From: Lepidodermella squamata | Taxonomy: Eukaryota; Gastrotricha | DNA: 64,000 nt | Assembly (NCBI GenBank): GCA_047495785.1 | Contig: JBLDXI010000015.1 | Location: 2,356,001 to 2,420,000 of the forward strand | Direction of reading: 5' to 3' | Notes under the pieces: model-generated | The model's input: the letters and a program-made list of their open reading frames with translations, nothing else | Told to the model about the DNA's origin: nothing | Databases searched by the model: none | In this document: positions 1 to 10,826 of the stretch, piece by piece | How positions within the stretch are numbered: the first letter of the stretch is position 1 | Layout: each line of letters starts with the position of its first letter | Made by a program: the position numbers and the translations under genes

Positions 1-69
1 GCAGGCAATGAAAACGAATGAGAGATTCAGAATAACTAAAGAAATCTTAAATTTTCGGACAGTAGCCAT
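1..69 (-). CDS. Signal-peptide exon of an unrecognised secreted protein, copy 1 (partial)
   Basis: Reading leftward from an ATG at 69 gives 23 open codons that run off the window edge. They start MATVRKFK, then a hydrophobic run rich in L, V, I and F, and end in A-C, which looks like a signal peptide. The same exon, damaged, recurs at about 5383 and 14066, each time just downstream of a class C receptor gene. This copy is the only one with both a start codon and an open frame through the visible part. Function unknown; the rest of the gene lies outside the window. Confidence 0.55.
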   Translation of the reverse strand, partial: MATVRKFKISLVILNLSFVFIAC

Positions 70-318
70 TTTATGGATGAAAAAAGGAGCGTAAATTACA
101 TTAGCTATTTTATTCTAATAAAAAATGTGTTTACATGAAGCTACTCCACGCGCTCGCAATATGGCACACAAATAAAATAAATACACGAGGCTTCAGCAAA
201 ACTTCAAACAAACAAAAAACTGAAAATTGGGAGAAAATATGCTGTTTACGAGTAGGGTCTTTGACTGCCACAATTTACTACTGCCACCTTCCGATATTAC
301 CATTCACTCAATGCAAAC

Positions 319-2976
319 TTACAAGGCACTTGAGTTTCTTGGGGTGTTACCAGCACCTGAAGGAACGTTCGCACCTGTCAACGTGGACTGTCTGCCGGCT
401 CTCAATCCTCGTTTTTCCATAACTGAAGCCAGAGCAATAAAAGCGTAGATCAAACCCGTTGTTGTGGCTACTATCATCACGTATTGTGAGTTCTTCGCCC
501 GCGGTAGAGAAATCAGAACACCAGCTACGATAATCGCAGCCTCAGCAATCAGACAGGCCCTGGCCTTATTGAATCGCCAACGTGTACGAGATCCATGACT
601 CAGCAGTTTTGCGACTGTGCCAATCGAATGAGTTCGGAAAATCGCATAGATAAAGAAAAGTGTTTGAACCACTGCCAACACCGCCAAAATCGTAATGCCA
701 GCGTAGTTGTGCCGATCAGCAGCAAAGAACGTGCACTGATAGGAGAAAACTTCGAAAAGAACACTCGGATCGATTTTAGATGCCTCGGAATACAGAAAGA
801 CACGCTCAACGAAAAATGGCTGAACAGCTAGAAAGCTGATAACGAGGGAGCACGTGCCAATGACCCATGCAAGCGCTGCATTCTTGAGAGCGTCTGCTGA
901 CATCGAAAAACTATCGTCGTTGATCATAGCTGCGGAGCTTAAGCTTTGCGAGGAGGATCCTGCACTCCGCTTGATCGCTTTCGCAGCCTTCGCCAACACA
1001 GCAGATGCATAAGCTTCGCTGAGCTTCAAACCGAGTGTTTCAACCTTCGCATATAGACCGAAGATTGAGATGAAAAATCCCGCTGATAGAAGGAACGAAT
1101 AAGAGTAACAATTCGCTAATATTTTGTTTCCGTTGTTAAATGGTAGTGACAGGGTATGACTAAGCATCAATAAGAGCCCTGAAACTATCGCGATATCGTG
1201 TATTCTCAATCTTCTCCACCTTCTCTTTTGCTGAACGTGAATCCAATACAAAATCATGATTAATCCAAGAGCCCCAAAGGCCACCAGAGTACAAAATGTT
1301 TCCAAAGTTAGGATATTTTGCTCGACAGACACTTTCAAAACTGAATCTCTGGGTGGGAGCCCGTCGATTGTCAACCACAAGCTGTTGATATCAAGCAACT
1401 CAACTCTGTCTGCTTTGTTTATCGAGTAGAGCGCGAACATCTTGATCTCCACGCTTCTAGCATGCGAAAATGTTATTGGCGTGTAGCCTAGGGAATTCGA
1501 TTGCGTCCTCTCATCGAATTGATACTCGCTTTTAAGGCCTCTCACTTTCGCCATGGAGTAAACAGCTTTACGTGTGATAGCCGCCATAATCGTCGGAATT
1601 TCTATGAAATTTCTTGAATCAGTCGTCCAGTCAAGCAAAGTTTCGTTCCTTTCATTTTTGAGAATCTCCTGGACCCTTTTCACCAGATGGCCGATGAAAA
1701 TCGTTTTGTCGTAGTAATGTACATGCCAAAATTCGAAATCGGTATTTAGGGTGGCATCTGGTAGTCGAGAGTTGAGCTCTTTTCTATAGTTCGTATAGGA
1801 CATGCCAGTCGAATCAGTCCAGTTCCAGCCGAAAACAGCGTATAGTTTCGAGTCCCCAGCAAATATGAAACTCGATGTCAACACTTTCTTCAAGTAGTCT
1901 CGGCTGCACCAATCAGCTACAAAATCCGGTACAGTGGCCGTGTCAGGATTAAATACACTCCAGTAGGTGTGGAACCAAACTCGATCTGGTCCGTAGAGTC
2001 CGTAGCGGTACGCGAAACACGTGAAAGGAATGACGGAGTCTCCGTGAGCGAAAATGATCCTTGCGTCGGCTTTTTTGACCGCAGCAAAGGCAGTTGCTAG
2101 ATCGTCTCCATCGTCCGATTTAAAGTCGACCTTCACGTAGGCTATCAAGCTGATGTTCATGGCCTCCATAGTAGGTATTACGAAATTGTCCATCTTGATT
2201 ATGAGATAAAACATTTTTGAAATTTTTTCAAGGGACAGAAACTTACCCCATTCCAGTAGGTATTCCGTTCAGAGATGATCGCAACCTTCGACCAACCCAT
2301 TTTCTTAACGAATTCCACCTTTGCACCATGGCTGTTGTAAGACGTGACACCCAGGGTGTGGAGGGAGCTATACATGTTGCGTTTGACTGTAGTTATAGGA
2401 TAGTTGTTGAGGATAACGAACTAAGTCGTACATAAATCATGGGTTCTGTTTAAATCTGACGATGATTCTGAAATTGAACTTACTGCTTGGTAACCAAACT
2501 CTCGAGCCAGGTAAGACGATGTCGGCTGAACAAACCCACTACAACTGCCAGCTAGTAGTAGAGGGAGTCTTGCTGTAGCATTGCCACCATCTAGTAACCG
2601 GCGAGTTACTCCGTCAATCGCAACTGGATCTGAACACTTTCTCGCAAGAAAATTTCAACCTCAAACATTGCGGAAATAATTTCGATACCTGGTCGTTAAA
2701 CAGTTCCATAGATATTGAATAGCCAGGTAGGAAGTCTGGCCCTAGTGTCTCAAGCTGATCTAGCGCTATTTCCATGCTTTTTATAGCTAAGGGTCCAAGC
2801 TGAAAGTATGGACCATCGTATGGAATGGAAGCTAACACCCTTATCTGAGTTTTGTTCGAATTTCCTTTCAAAGTGGAAGGGTTCAACATGCTGGGCATAG
2901 GAACCTTAGCTTGTTGACTGCTTACATCGCTAACTATAATGATGAAATTCAGTAAGACGTAACGATAATACGTCAT
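319..2976 (-). CDS. Class C GPCR, GABA-B-receptor-like, copy 1 (829 aa, 4 exons)
   Basis: Exons are 2976-2689, 2636-2484, 2420-2247 and 2193-319, all phase 0 with GT-AG introns. The start at 2976 (MTYYRYVL) gives a signal peptide; an ORF extension upstream was not used. Residues about 25-490 form a bilobed ligand-binding region of the receptor/ANF type (motifs GPYFQLGPLAIKS near the start and a KKMGWSKVAII strand). Seven membrane helices follow at about 501-523, 538-556, 568-588, 643-664, 702-722, 749-767 and 775-797, with a cysteine before TM3 (NCYSYS) and one in extracellular loop 2 (YQC), the expected disulfide. No cysteine-rich linker is present, as in GABA-B receptors. Loop 2 inside is long and Ser-rich. 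The tail is short (about 30 aa) with no visible coiled coil, unlike canonical GABA-B subunits. Likely couples a small ligand to G proteins at the plasma membrane; ligand unknown. Confidence 0.9.
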
Positions 2977-3180
2977 CTTTTCAGTCTTCAAGACCTCGAC
3001 TGAATTCACTTTTGAGCTCAAGATTTTCTGATACGTAATGAAACTTGATATCGTCAATTAACAAATACTAATGATCAGCACTGTTTCAGCTAGCACCTAC
3101 ACGCGAGGTAGACTATAATTTGGGTAATCAGCCTTCGCAGTACTGAGTGTCTAAATACTCGACTGACAGGTTGCCCTATA

Positions 3181-3217
3181 TGATCTTGTATCGTGATCTT
3201 GTGATCTTGTGATCTTG
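3181..3217. repeat. TGATCTTG short tandem repeat
   Basis: Four copies of TGATCTTG, the last three directly adjacent and the first separated by five bases. Confidence 0.85.
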
Positions 3218-3381
3218 TAAACAGCACCACACTATATTCAATATGATCGTTGCGGCTGGAATGAGGTAACTTGATAGTACAACTGCACATCGTTTCTTGA
3301 TAATTCTTCTATTTCATTCAAGTTAGAAGTTGAATAAAGGTTCAATAAAGGTTCAACTTCTTCAAGGTTGGAATTTGAATA

Positions 3382-3537
3382 CAGTGGAACCTCGATTTCC
3401 CGTCTGACGGGAAATCGCGATATGCAAATATTTAGGGGCGTCTTGGACCCGCAGAGTGCAATTACATGCAAAACTACCTAGATTTTCCGTCAGGATTTTC
3501 GTGGAACCGCAGAAGACAGGAAGTCGGGGTTCCACTG
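3382..3537. mobile_element. Short TIR element (Tc1/mariner- or pogo-like MITE)
   Basis: The ends are near-perfect inverted repeats: CAGTGGAACCTCGATTTCC on the left and, read from the right end, CAGTGGAACCCCGACTTCC. The element is flanked by TA on both sides (3380-3381 and 3538-3539), the target duplication expected of Tc1/mariner/pogo transposases. At 156 bp it has no coding capacity and would be non-autonomous. Confidence 0.8.
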
Positions 3538-3540
3538 TAG

Positions 3541-3970
3541 TTTAGAAAATGCTCGCCGATATTTTCTGTTCATATAAGCGCATGGATGATTGGATTATAT
3601 AGTGAGTTAACATAACCCAGCCATGTTAAAGCCGTCTCAAAGTTAGGATACGAGGTTGTAAAGCTCAACCACGCATGGTCATCGATATACCGCTTCAATG
3701 TAGATAATCTGCAAAAAGTTTTCAGGTAATTTCATCATAAAATCTTAAGACAGGGCTTACACAAAATAAGGCAGCCAACAGGCTATGAACACACCGACAA
3801 TGATGAGCGTTGTCATCGAACAAACGATGAGTTTCGCGAATATTATTCCGCCGCGCAACTCGCAAAATTTGCGAGTAAGACAAAACAAAAAGAGGAATGA
3901 CTGAGTAGTGATGCCTACCCTGCGTTGTAAGCCCGAATATACTCGCCGAAATTGCTAGCGGTTGGGTTCG
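3541..3970 (-). pseudogene. Broken copy of the aminergic-type GPCR gene
   Basis: Three pieces match the intact receptor at 17271-18970 in the same order and strand: the last exon with TM7 (about 3541-3720), the end of the TM6 exon (about 3745-3825) and the TM5/loop 3 segment (about 3826-3970, motif VIPLFVLSY and ILRVARRNNIR). The TM6 fragment is joined directly to the TM5 fragment, so most of loop 3 and an intron are deleted, and frames no longer agree. TM1-TM4 are absent. It lies about 560 bp upstream of copy 1 of the class C receptor, the same neighbour relation as the intact pair at 14343-18970, so it is a duplicate that decayed. Confidence 0.85.
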
Positions 3971-4104
3971 GTATTCAGAAGAATTAAAATTAATTAAAAC
4001 TTGAATTGAATTTCGGCTGCAATATGATAGTGAAATTCTCCGATGCTCACTTTGGTGTATGTATTCAGGTGACTGCGCAATTCTTAGCAGCACTAGGCAC
4101 AAGC

Positions 4105-4178
4105 GCCTCCTTGGCTCAGTTGGCTAGAGCGCCAGTCTCATAATCTGGAGGTCGTGAGTTCGATCCTCACAGGGGGCA
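4105..4178 (+). tRNA. tRNA-Met (CAT), elongator type, cluster A
   Basis: Cloverleaf with acceptor GCCTCCT paired to AGGGGGC, anticodon loop CTCATAA, T-loop GTTCGATC and discriminator A. First gene of tRNA cluster A. Confidence 0.93.
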
Positions 4179-4244
4179 GCTCCATGTTTTTTATGCTGCC
4201 TGAGTCGCATTCATAACCCAGATCTAATCTCATCAATCCACAAT

Positions 4245-4316
4245 TGATTGATGGTCTAGTCGTTAGGATTCCGCGTTCTCACCGCGGCGGCCCGGGTTCG
4301 ATTCCCGGTCAGGGAA
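4245..4316 (+). pseudogene. tRNA-Glu (CTC)-like, probably defective, cluster A
   Basis: D-arm, anticodon arm with CTC, T-arm and 3' acceptor half (TCAGGGA) match tRNA-Glu. The 5' acceptor strand is TGATTGA instead of a complement, leaving two mismatches (positions 2 and 3) and a G-T pair, so folding is doubtful. Copies in the other two clusters are more damaged. Confidence 0.65.
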
Positions 4317-4383
4317 AAATTTTTCTCCCATATTCATCGCAACTTGGGATAATGACCTTATTGGGCACCCTTGCAGCCAGCCA

Positions 4384-4456
4384 GGTTCCGTAGTGTAGTG
4401 GTTATCACGTCTCCTTCACACGGAGAAGGTCGCGGGTTCGAACCCCGCCGGAACCT
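4384..4456 (+). tRNA. tRNA-Val (CAC), cluster A
   Basis: Acceptor GGTTCCG/CGGAACC, anticodon CAC in the loop after CTCCTT, T-arm GCGGGTTCGAACCCCGC. Intact 73-nt cloverleaf. Confidence 0.93.
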
Positions 4457-4528
4457 CGTCCAACATTTTTCCAACGTCGAAAAGGTTAAATTGCGAATAA
4501 GAGGATTCCATTTCTTTTGAGATCATGT

Positions 4529-4600
4529 GGGGATGTAGCTCAGTGGTAGAGCGCTTGCTTTGCATGTAAGATGCCCCGGGTTCAAACCCCGGCATCTCCA
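4529..4600 (+). tRNA. tRNA-Ala (TGC), cluster A
   Basis: Acceptor GGGGATG/CATCTCC, anticodon stem CTTGC/GTAAG around TTTGCAT, discriminator A. Intact 72-nt gene. Confidence 0.93.
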
Positions 4601-4755
4601 ATTTTTATTCAAACTTGAAGATAATTTTGACCAGCCTAAATGTTGCAAGAGAGTTGGGGATATCCAAGAAATTAATTTGGCTTTTAAAATCGGCTCTCGG
4701 CTCAGTCGAAGTTTTAATTATACACTTCACTGCCACTCACCTCTAAAAATGTTAT

Positions 4756-4837
4756 CGCTGCCAGTAGGATTTGAACCTACGCGCGGAGACCGCATCTGAT
4801 TTCAAGTCAGACCCCTTAACCACTCGGGCATAGCAGC
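4756..4837 (-). tRNA. tRNA-Ser (TGA), cluster A
   Basis: Class II tRNA of 82 nt with acceptor GCTGCTA/TGGCAGC, anticodon loop CTTGAAA and a long variable arm GCGGTCTCCGC. The only cluster A gene on the minus strand, as in cluster C. Confidence 0.93.
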
Positions 4838-5021
4838 TTGTTGAATTTCGAAACTGATAGGAACATAAAAAAAATGAGATTAACACTCTGAAAATGGTGA
4901 AATGGATATAGAAAACTATAGACGCTCAACGTTTTAGCAGGGTCCCATTATTCATCGGCGGAATGTACATACTGCGTGCTGTAGTTTTCGGCACAAGCAT
5001 CGTCTACTCTTTGGACTTTGG

Positions 5022-5383
5022 ACAAACCAATTGTCAACAGTCGCTTTGGCCTAATAATCTCAGCCATTGTGAGTAAAGTGTTGATATTAGCAGAAACTAA
5101 CAACTTTTTCAAATCTAAGGATCCGGATTTTAGCTCATCGACTGGGGCGTATCCAGGCGGGATTATTCCAAGCATGTCATTAAACTATTTCAGGCCCTCT
5201 GCAAACCCTTTATATCAGAACATTGTCGATCATAACTTACCAGCAGAGAGTTGTTACCTTTACTAGTTTCGAAAATGCCAAAGACTTTCTCATCCCGATG
5301 ATCGATATTGCAGGTCAGGCAATCAAGACGGATGAGAGATTCAGAATAACTAAGAAAAGATCAAGTTTTCGGACCGTAGCCAT
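5022..5383 (-). pseudogene. Unrecognised secreted-protein gene, copy 2, decayed
   Basis: The start at 5383 gives MATVRKLD and a hydrophobic signal segment, but the frame stops at 5315-5317 because of a 5-base insertion relative to copies 1 and 3. The next piece ends in a donor (CTGCTG then GTAAGT), followed by exons with PPGYAPVDELKSGS and PKRLLTIG. A stop also sits where copy 3 reads LKTFN. The last exon is cut at about 5022 and joined to sequence that elsewhere flanks a tRNA-Arg gene. Not recognised as any known family. Confidence 0.6.
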
Positions 5384-5609
5384 TTTATGAATGACCCCAA
5401 GAAAAAGGGTCGTAAATTTGACTAGCTATTTTATTCCAATGGAAAATCCATTCACATGACGCTACTTCACGTGTTTTCGATATGGTACTAATATCAACAA
5501 TCAGCTCACAAGTTTACAAAGCATTAACCACGAGTAAGAAAAAACCGTCGAATTGACAAAGACAGGAATTTTTTCACGGTTAGGAACACCTTAACACTTA
5601 CATGCCAGT
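5384..5609. other. Short intergenic stretch
   Basis: Region between the decayed secreted-protein gene and the 3' end of receptor copy 2; it resembles positions 70-318 and 14070-14342. No gene seen. Confidence 0.5.
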
Positions 5610-8239
5610 TCAGTTTCCTGGGATATTTTTCAGACCTGAAGAATTGAAATTACTGGCACCTGAAGCAACATTTGCAACTGTCGCAGCAGGTGACGGTCTA
5701 GCGGCTCTCGGTCCTGTGTAGTCCATCGCTGAAGCCAGAGCAATAAAAGCGTAGATCAAACCCGTTGTTGTGGCTACAATCATCACGTATTGTGAGTTCT
5801 TAGCTCGTGGTAAAGAAATCAGAACACCAGCTACGATAATCGCAGCCTCGGCAATCAGACAGGCTCTGGCCTTATTGAATCGCCAACGTGTACGAGATCC
5901 ATGGCTCAACAGTTTTGCGACTGTGCCAATCGAATGAGCTCGGAAAATCGCATATATGAGGAAAATTGTTTGAACCACTGCCAACACCGCCAAAATCGTA
6001 ATGCCAGCGTAGTTATGCCGATCAGCAGCAAAGAACGTGCACTGATAGGAGAAAACTTCGAAAAGAACACTCGGATCGATTTTAGATGCCTCGGAATACA
6101 GAAAGACACGCTCTACAAAAAATGGTTGAACAGCTAGAAAGCTGATAATAAGAGAGCATGAGCCAACAACCCAAGCTGTCGCTGCTTTCTTGAGATCTTC
6201 TGCCGAAATCGAAAAACTATCGTTGCTAATTACGTCATTGTTCTTTTTTGCAGCTCTAGCCACAGAAGCAGCTGAGTGAGCATCGCTGATTTTCAAACCG
6301 AATGCTTCAAGTTTCGCATATAGGCCGAAAATTGAGATGAAAAATCCGACTGTGAGAAGGAATGAATACGAGTAACAATTTGCTAATATTTTGATTCCGC
6401 TGTTAAAGGGTAACGCAAAGGTATGGGTGAAAATAAGAAATAGCCCTGCAATAACGAGAAAATCGTGCATTTTCACGTTTCTCAATCCTCTTTTTCGCTG
6501 CATATGAAGCCAAAATAGAATGAAGAGTAATCCGATAGCCCCAAGTGCCACTAAAGCGCAAAATGCTTCCAAAGTTAGAAGGTTCTGCTCGAAAGGTAGT
6601 TTTAGCACAGAATCTCTAGGTGGGAGGCCGTCCATTGTCAGCCACAAGTTTCTGGTATCAAGCAACTCAACTCTATCGGCTTTGTTAATTGAGTACAGTG
6701 CGAATGTCTTGATTTCCACGTTCCTAGCATGTGAAAAAGTTATCGGTGTGTAGCCTAAGGAATTCGATTGCGTCCTCTCATCGAATTGATACTCGCCTTT
6801 AAGGCCTCTGACTTTGGACATGGAGTAAACAGCTTTACGTGTGACGGCCTCCATAATCTTCGGATTTTCTATGAAATTTTTCGAATCCGTCGTCCAGTCG
6901 AGCAAAGTTTCATTCCGCTCTTTTTTGAGAATCTCTTGAACCCTTTTCACGAGATGCCCGATGAAAAGAGTTTTGTCGTAGAAATTCACATGCCAAAATT
7001 CAAAATCGTTGTTTAAGGTGGCATCTGGTAGTCGAGAAATGAGCTCTTTTCTGTAGTTCGTATACGACATGCCCGTCGAATCAGTCCAGTTCCAGCCAAA
7101 CACTGCATACAGTTTCGAGTCGCCGGCAAAAATGAAGCTTGAGGTCAAGACTTTCCTCAAATCGTCCCGGCTGCACCATTTAGCGACAAAGTCCGGAATA
7201 GTGACCGTATCTGGATTAAATACGCTCCAGTAGGTGTGGAACCAAACTCGATCAGGTCCGTAGAGGCCGTAGCGGTACGCGAAACACGTGAAAGGAATGA
7301 CGGAGTCTCCGTGGGCGAAAATGATCCTAGCGTCCGCTTTTTTGACCGCAGCAAAGGCAGTTGCTAGATCGTCATCATCGTCAGATTTGAAGTCGACTTT
7401 CACATAAGCTAACGAGCTGATATTCATAGATTCCATAGTTTGAATAACAAAGTTGTCAATCTTGAAGGTGAGAAGATAAAACTCTTAGATATATTTCCGA
7501 TGGACAGAAACTTACCCCATTCCAGAAGGTACTTCGTTCAGAGATGATCGCAACCTTTGACCAACCCATTTTCTTGACGAATTCCACCTTAGCACCATGG
7601 TTGTTATATGAAGTCACGCCCAGGGTGTGGAAGGAGCTATACATGTTACGTTTGACTGTTGTAATAGGGTAGTTGTTGATGATAACGAACTTGAAGACAT
7701 TTAAAACCTGACATCTGTTTTATATATGCTTATTATTTGAACCTACTGCTTGGTAGCCAAAGTCTCGAGCCAAGTATGACGATGTCGGCTGAACAAATGC
7801 ACTGCAAGTTCCAGCTAGTAGCAGAGGAAGCCTTGCTGTTGCATTGTCACCGTCGAGTAACCTGCGAGTCACTCTATCAATTGCAACGGGATCTGAACAC
7901 TTTATCAAGAAATACTTCAACCTCCAGATATTGCGGGAAAAATACCGTTACCTGGTCGTTAATCAGTTCCAAAGATAGCGAATAGCCGGGTAGAAAGTCT
8001 GGCCCCATTGCTTCAAGCTGGTCAAGGGCGATTTCCATGCTTTTTACAGCCAGGGGTCCCAGTTGAAAATATGGACCATCGTACGGAATGGAAGCTAGCA
8101 CCCTTATCTGAGTTTTGTTCGCATTCCCTTTCAAAGTGGAAGGGTTCAAGATGCTGGGCATTGGAACCTTGGCTTGCTGGCTGGTCACATTGCCAACCGA
8201 ATATATCGAATTCAGCAAGAGGCACAGATAAATCCACAT
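5610..8239 (-). CDS. Class C GPCR, GABA-B-receptor-like, copy 2 (821 aa, 4 exons)
   Basis: Exons are 8239-7952, 7899-7747, 7689-7516 and 7460-5610, with splice sites at exactly the same codons as copies 1 and 3. The start MWIYLCLL begins a signal peptide. A ligand-binding region is followed by seven helices with the TM3/loop 2 cysteine pair. Intracellular loop 2 is shorter than in copies 1 and 3, lacking the SAGSSSQS segment. Its N-terminal half is closest to copy 3, while loop 2 outside and TM5 match copy 1. The short tail ends in LKNIPGN. No aminergic GPCR accompanies this copy. Same inferred role as copy 1; ligand unknown. Confidence 0.9.
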
Positions 8240-9147
8240 CTTTTCAGCCCTCTAGACATGAGATTCTTGCATATGAATGCCCTAATCTTTTATACTCAAT
8301 AGTATTTAATTGATGAAACTTGATATCGTCAATTTCGATTGATTGGGCTGGTCTGCCGACTAATCCACTCACGCAACGGAGGCGAGAAACCAGGTATTCA
8401 GGTAATCGAAATTGCAGCTGCGCCTAATTGCATTGAATGTTGGCGGAGGACCTATAGATTATAGAGCTAAGCGGTACATTTTCTAACATCATCTCTATCG
8501 CTAAAATTCGCGAAAAGGTAATACGAATAAGGGATCCTCATGGTTACTCGTATTTCATATTCTATGGAAGGTTGAAAATACTGAGACATTTAGCAATTAT
8601 AGTAAAAGAAAAGAAAAACATTCAATAGCAGGATATATCCAGGCGCCTGAACTCAGACGTGACGTGGTATTGTGAGTTAATGTGCGTGAGTAAATCCACG
8701 CAGCTCGAACTCGTCTGGAGAAACAAAATATTTATAATTGAGTCTGCTGCTTGATAACAGCGTGAACTGCTGGCAATCTGAAAAATATCGAGAAAATCCA
8801 GGAGAAATCCGGAAACGTAAGGTCATGGTACATCTTATGGATAGAAGGGGCGAACTTAAGTACTTATTGTCAGGCACAATTTTTATCATTTCGTTAGGCA
8901 TCATCCTAGGAGGCATCACCAAGACACTACGCACTGCGGAACAGGAGCCTCTTCGTATTTAGACGAATTCAAGGTCTTCGAATCCGCGGATAGATTGGCG
9001 CACAGAAATCAAGACGTAGCGCTTTCGTGGACAAGGATTTGCAAATAACCTAATTCATGCGGTGACATTTCGCAGCGATACAGTGATGAGAAATGTAAGA
9101 GATGCAACGAAACTGATGTCCTGAATTTAACATCGTATTATTAAGAT

Positions 9148-9333
9148 TCAGAGTATAAATAGAAACAAGATTGGTCCCATGCAAGAACCCTGCGGAACAC
9201 CGGTACATCGGTCAGCCCATTCAGAGTTACCCGGCCTGATGCGATTTCGAAATTCGCGTCTCGTTACAAAGGGCAATACTGACTTGTTACTTTCGACAAT
9301 ATCGTCGCGTTGCGTTTGAAAGGGGCTACTCAA
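9148..9333 (-). pseudogene. Non-LTR retrotransposon reverse-transcriptase fragment
   Basis: The minus-strand frame contains GVPQGSCMGPILF, the conserved RT palm segment (usual form GVPQGSxLGPxLF) of LINE-type elements. Only about 60 codons remain open, without the FADD catalytic box, so it is a relic. Confidence 0.65.
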
Positions 9334-9405
9334 TCATTATTATTCATAAGAAATCCATCATGAAATTTTAAATAGTGGCTCCTTTCAAACGCAATGCGAC
9401 GATAT
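9299..9405. repeat. 27-bp inverted repeat with AT-rich loop
   Basis: Left arm 9299-9326 and right arm 9378-9405 are reverse complements with about two or three mismatches (core TTTGAAAGG.. / ..CCTTTCAAA), spacer about 51 bp. It may be a hairpin end of a small element. Confidence 0.75.
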
Positions 9406-9969
9406 CCGGCCAATCATTCCTTGCATAACGCTCACCGCAACCACGTCAAACTGGCCGCAATTCGACGTGGTTGTAGTGTGCAAGGCTCGATTATAGGCTC
9501 GATTTTCGGTCGTGTCATAGTCCGATGCATTTTTTTTGTAGGTGGTGGTCGTGCGGTCGGGTTGGTTGATGATGGGCAAAAGCTGGTTGTTCGATGCAAA
9601 CTCTGTCCTTAAATTTCTCTGCCGTTTTTAAAGCTATGGGTTTGCCCAAGTGACGTAGATAGGGCGCCGCACTCAGAGCACGCCGGCTGACAAAAAGCGT
9701 CTTCACTTTTTATCTCAACAATATTCTCAATATATCTGCAACATGAAAAAATAATAAGGCTCAATTCAAATTTGTTTAATAATTTAAATTAAAAAATCAG
9801 AAATTAATTAGTTCACATTTTAAAGATCGCAAAAAGTAGAGTTTTGACGCGGCGTCCGAAATGCTATCAAGAATGAAGAGGACGAAGTCAGCTCGAGGGC
9901 GAGAACAGTAGCCATAACTCCGCCGCATCACGTCGATGGCTTAGGGCTTAGGTGACAAAAAGCTGAAGC

Positions 9970-10043
9970 TGCCCCCTGTGAGGATCGAACTCACGACCTC
10001 CAGATTATGAGACTGGCGCTCTAGCCAACTGAGCCAAGGAGGC
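9970..10043 (-). tRNA. tRNA-Met (CAT), cluster B
   Basis: Same cloverleaf as 4105-4178, opposite strand. Counterpart of the last gene of cluster C. Confidence 0.93.
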
Positions 10044-10122
10044 GCTTGTGGTCACCCTGGGTCCTATTTTCATCTTCTAAATTGAACGTCGATGTCTGAT
10101 GTTAGGGGAAAAAGAGGCGCCG

Positions 10123-10194
10123 AGGCCCAGACGGGGATCGAACCCGCGACCTTCTGTTTACAAGACAGATGCTCTACCACTAAGCTACTGAGCC
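10123..10194 (-). tRNA. tRNA-Thr (TGT), cluster B
   Basis: Acceptor GGCTCAG/CTGGGCC, anticodon TGT, T-arm GCGGGTTCGATCCCCGT. Intact. Confidence 0.92.
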
Positions 10195-10256
10195 GGCTGA
10201 TAGCTTGATTAATATTTCCTGTTGAATCGATATTTCCAAGATTTTTAAAAAGTTAG

Positions 10257-10328
10257 CGACCCAGATGGGACTCGAACCCACAATCTCCGGCTCCGGAGGC
10301 CGACGCCTTACCATTAGGCCACTAGGCC
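10257..10328 (-). tRNA. tRNA-Arg (CCG), cluster B
   Basis: Acceptor GGCCTAG/CTGGGTC (with G-T pairs), anticodon loop CTCCGGA, D-arm GGCCTAATGGTAAGGC typical of arginine tRNA. Confidence 0.92.
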
Positions 10329-10478
10329 GAGGCAATACTGCGAGTTTCCAGCTCCAAAGAGTAGACTATGCTTGTGCCGTAAATTTCCAGCAAACAAGTC
10401 GAGCGGCTATACTTGCCTATACAATCTATGTCACCAATTTTAAAATTTATGCTCATAATGAGATTCGAAAACCATCAA

Positions 10479-10560
10479 GCTGCTATGCCCGAGTGGTTAA
10501 GGGGTCTGACTTGAAAGCAGATGCGGTCTCCGCGCGTAGGTTCAAATCCTACTGGCAGCG
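10479..10560 (+). tRNA. tRNA-Ser (TGA), cluster B, one stem mismatch
   Basis: Class II tRNA matching the Ser genes of clusters A and C except that the 3' anticodon stem reads GCAGA instead of TCAGA, giving an A-G mismatch next to the loop. It may be weakened. Confidence 0.85.
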
Positions 10561-10680
10561 ATAACATTTTTTAGAATAGAGCGGAACTCGATTAAATAAC
10601 TCATAACTGTTGCTGAGTCTATTCTGTCTGAGGTAAGAAAAAACTCGCGTCGAATTACATTTCAGATTTGAAACAAAAAT

Positions 10681-10752
10681 TGGAGATGCCGGGGTTTGAA
10701 CCCGGGACATCTTACATGCCAAGCAAGCGCTCTACCACTGAGCTACATCGCC
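10681..10752 (-). tRNA. tRNA-Ala-like with GGC anticodon, cluster B
   Basis: Matches tRNA-Ala (TGC) of clusters A and C, but the anticodon loop is TTGGCAT rather than TTTGCAT, so the anticodon becomes GGC. The acceptor 5' strand is GGCGATG, leaving one C-T mismatch at position 3. It is either a decaying copy or an unusual GGC decoder. Confidence 0.75.
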
Positions 10753-10826
10753 ACATGATTTCAAAAGACACCAATCCTACCCAAAATGGTACTCAAATCT
10801 TATCAGAGTTGGAAACATGTTCGAGG

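Larger units (their letters stand above)
2977..3540. other. Intergenic: short tandem repeat and a small transposon
   Basis: Upstream region of the copy 1 receptor gene. It holds a TGATCTTG tandem repeat (3181-3217), near-repeats of AATAAAGGTTCAA around 3335-3375 and a 156-bp inverted-repeat element. No further coding exon was recognised. Confidence 0.5.
8240..9969. other. Intergenic with retroelement scrap and inverted repeat
   Basis: No intact gene recognised. It contains a short reverse-transcriptase remnant near 9150-9250 and an inverted repeat at 9299-9405. A 74-codon ORF at 8738-8962 has no recognisable homology and poor gene context. Confidence 0.5.

Noticed and set aside
600-831. Plus-strand ORFs antisense to the class C receptors (also 5901-6137, 14610-14855)
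   Set aside because: They mirror the same receptor exon in all three copies and have no independent start context; they are shadows.
3722-4102. 126-codon ORF as a separate gene
   Set aside because: It is a chance frame across the decayed GPCR fragments and the flank of tRNA-Met.
8738-8962. 74-codon ORF with a hydrophobic C-terminal segment
   Set aside because: No splice or promoter context, no family, and no counterpart in the other two units.
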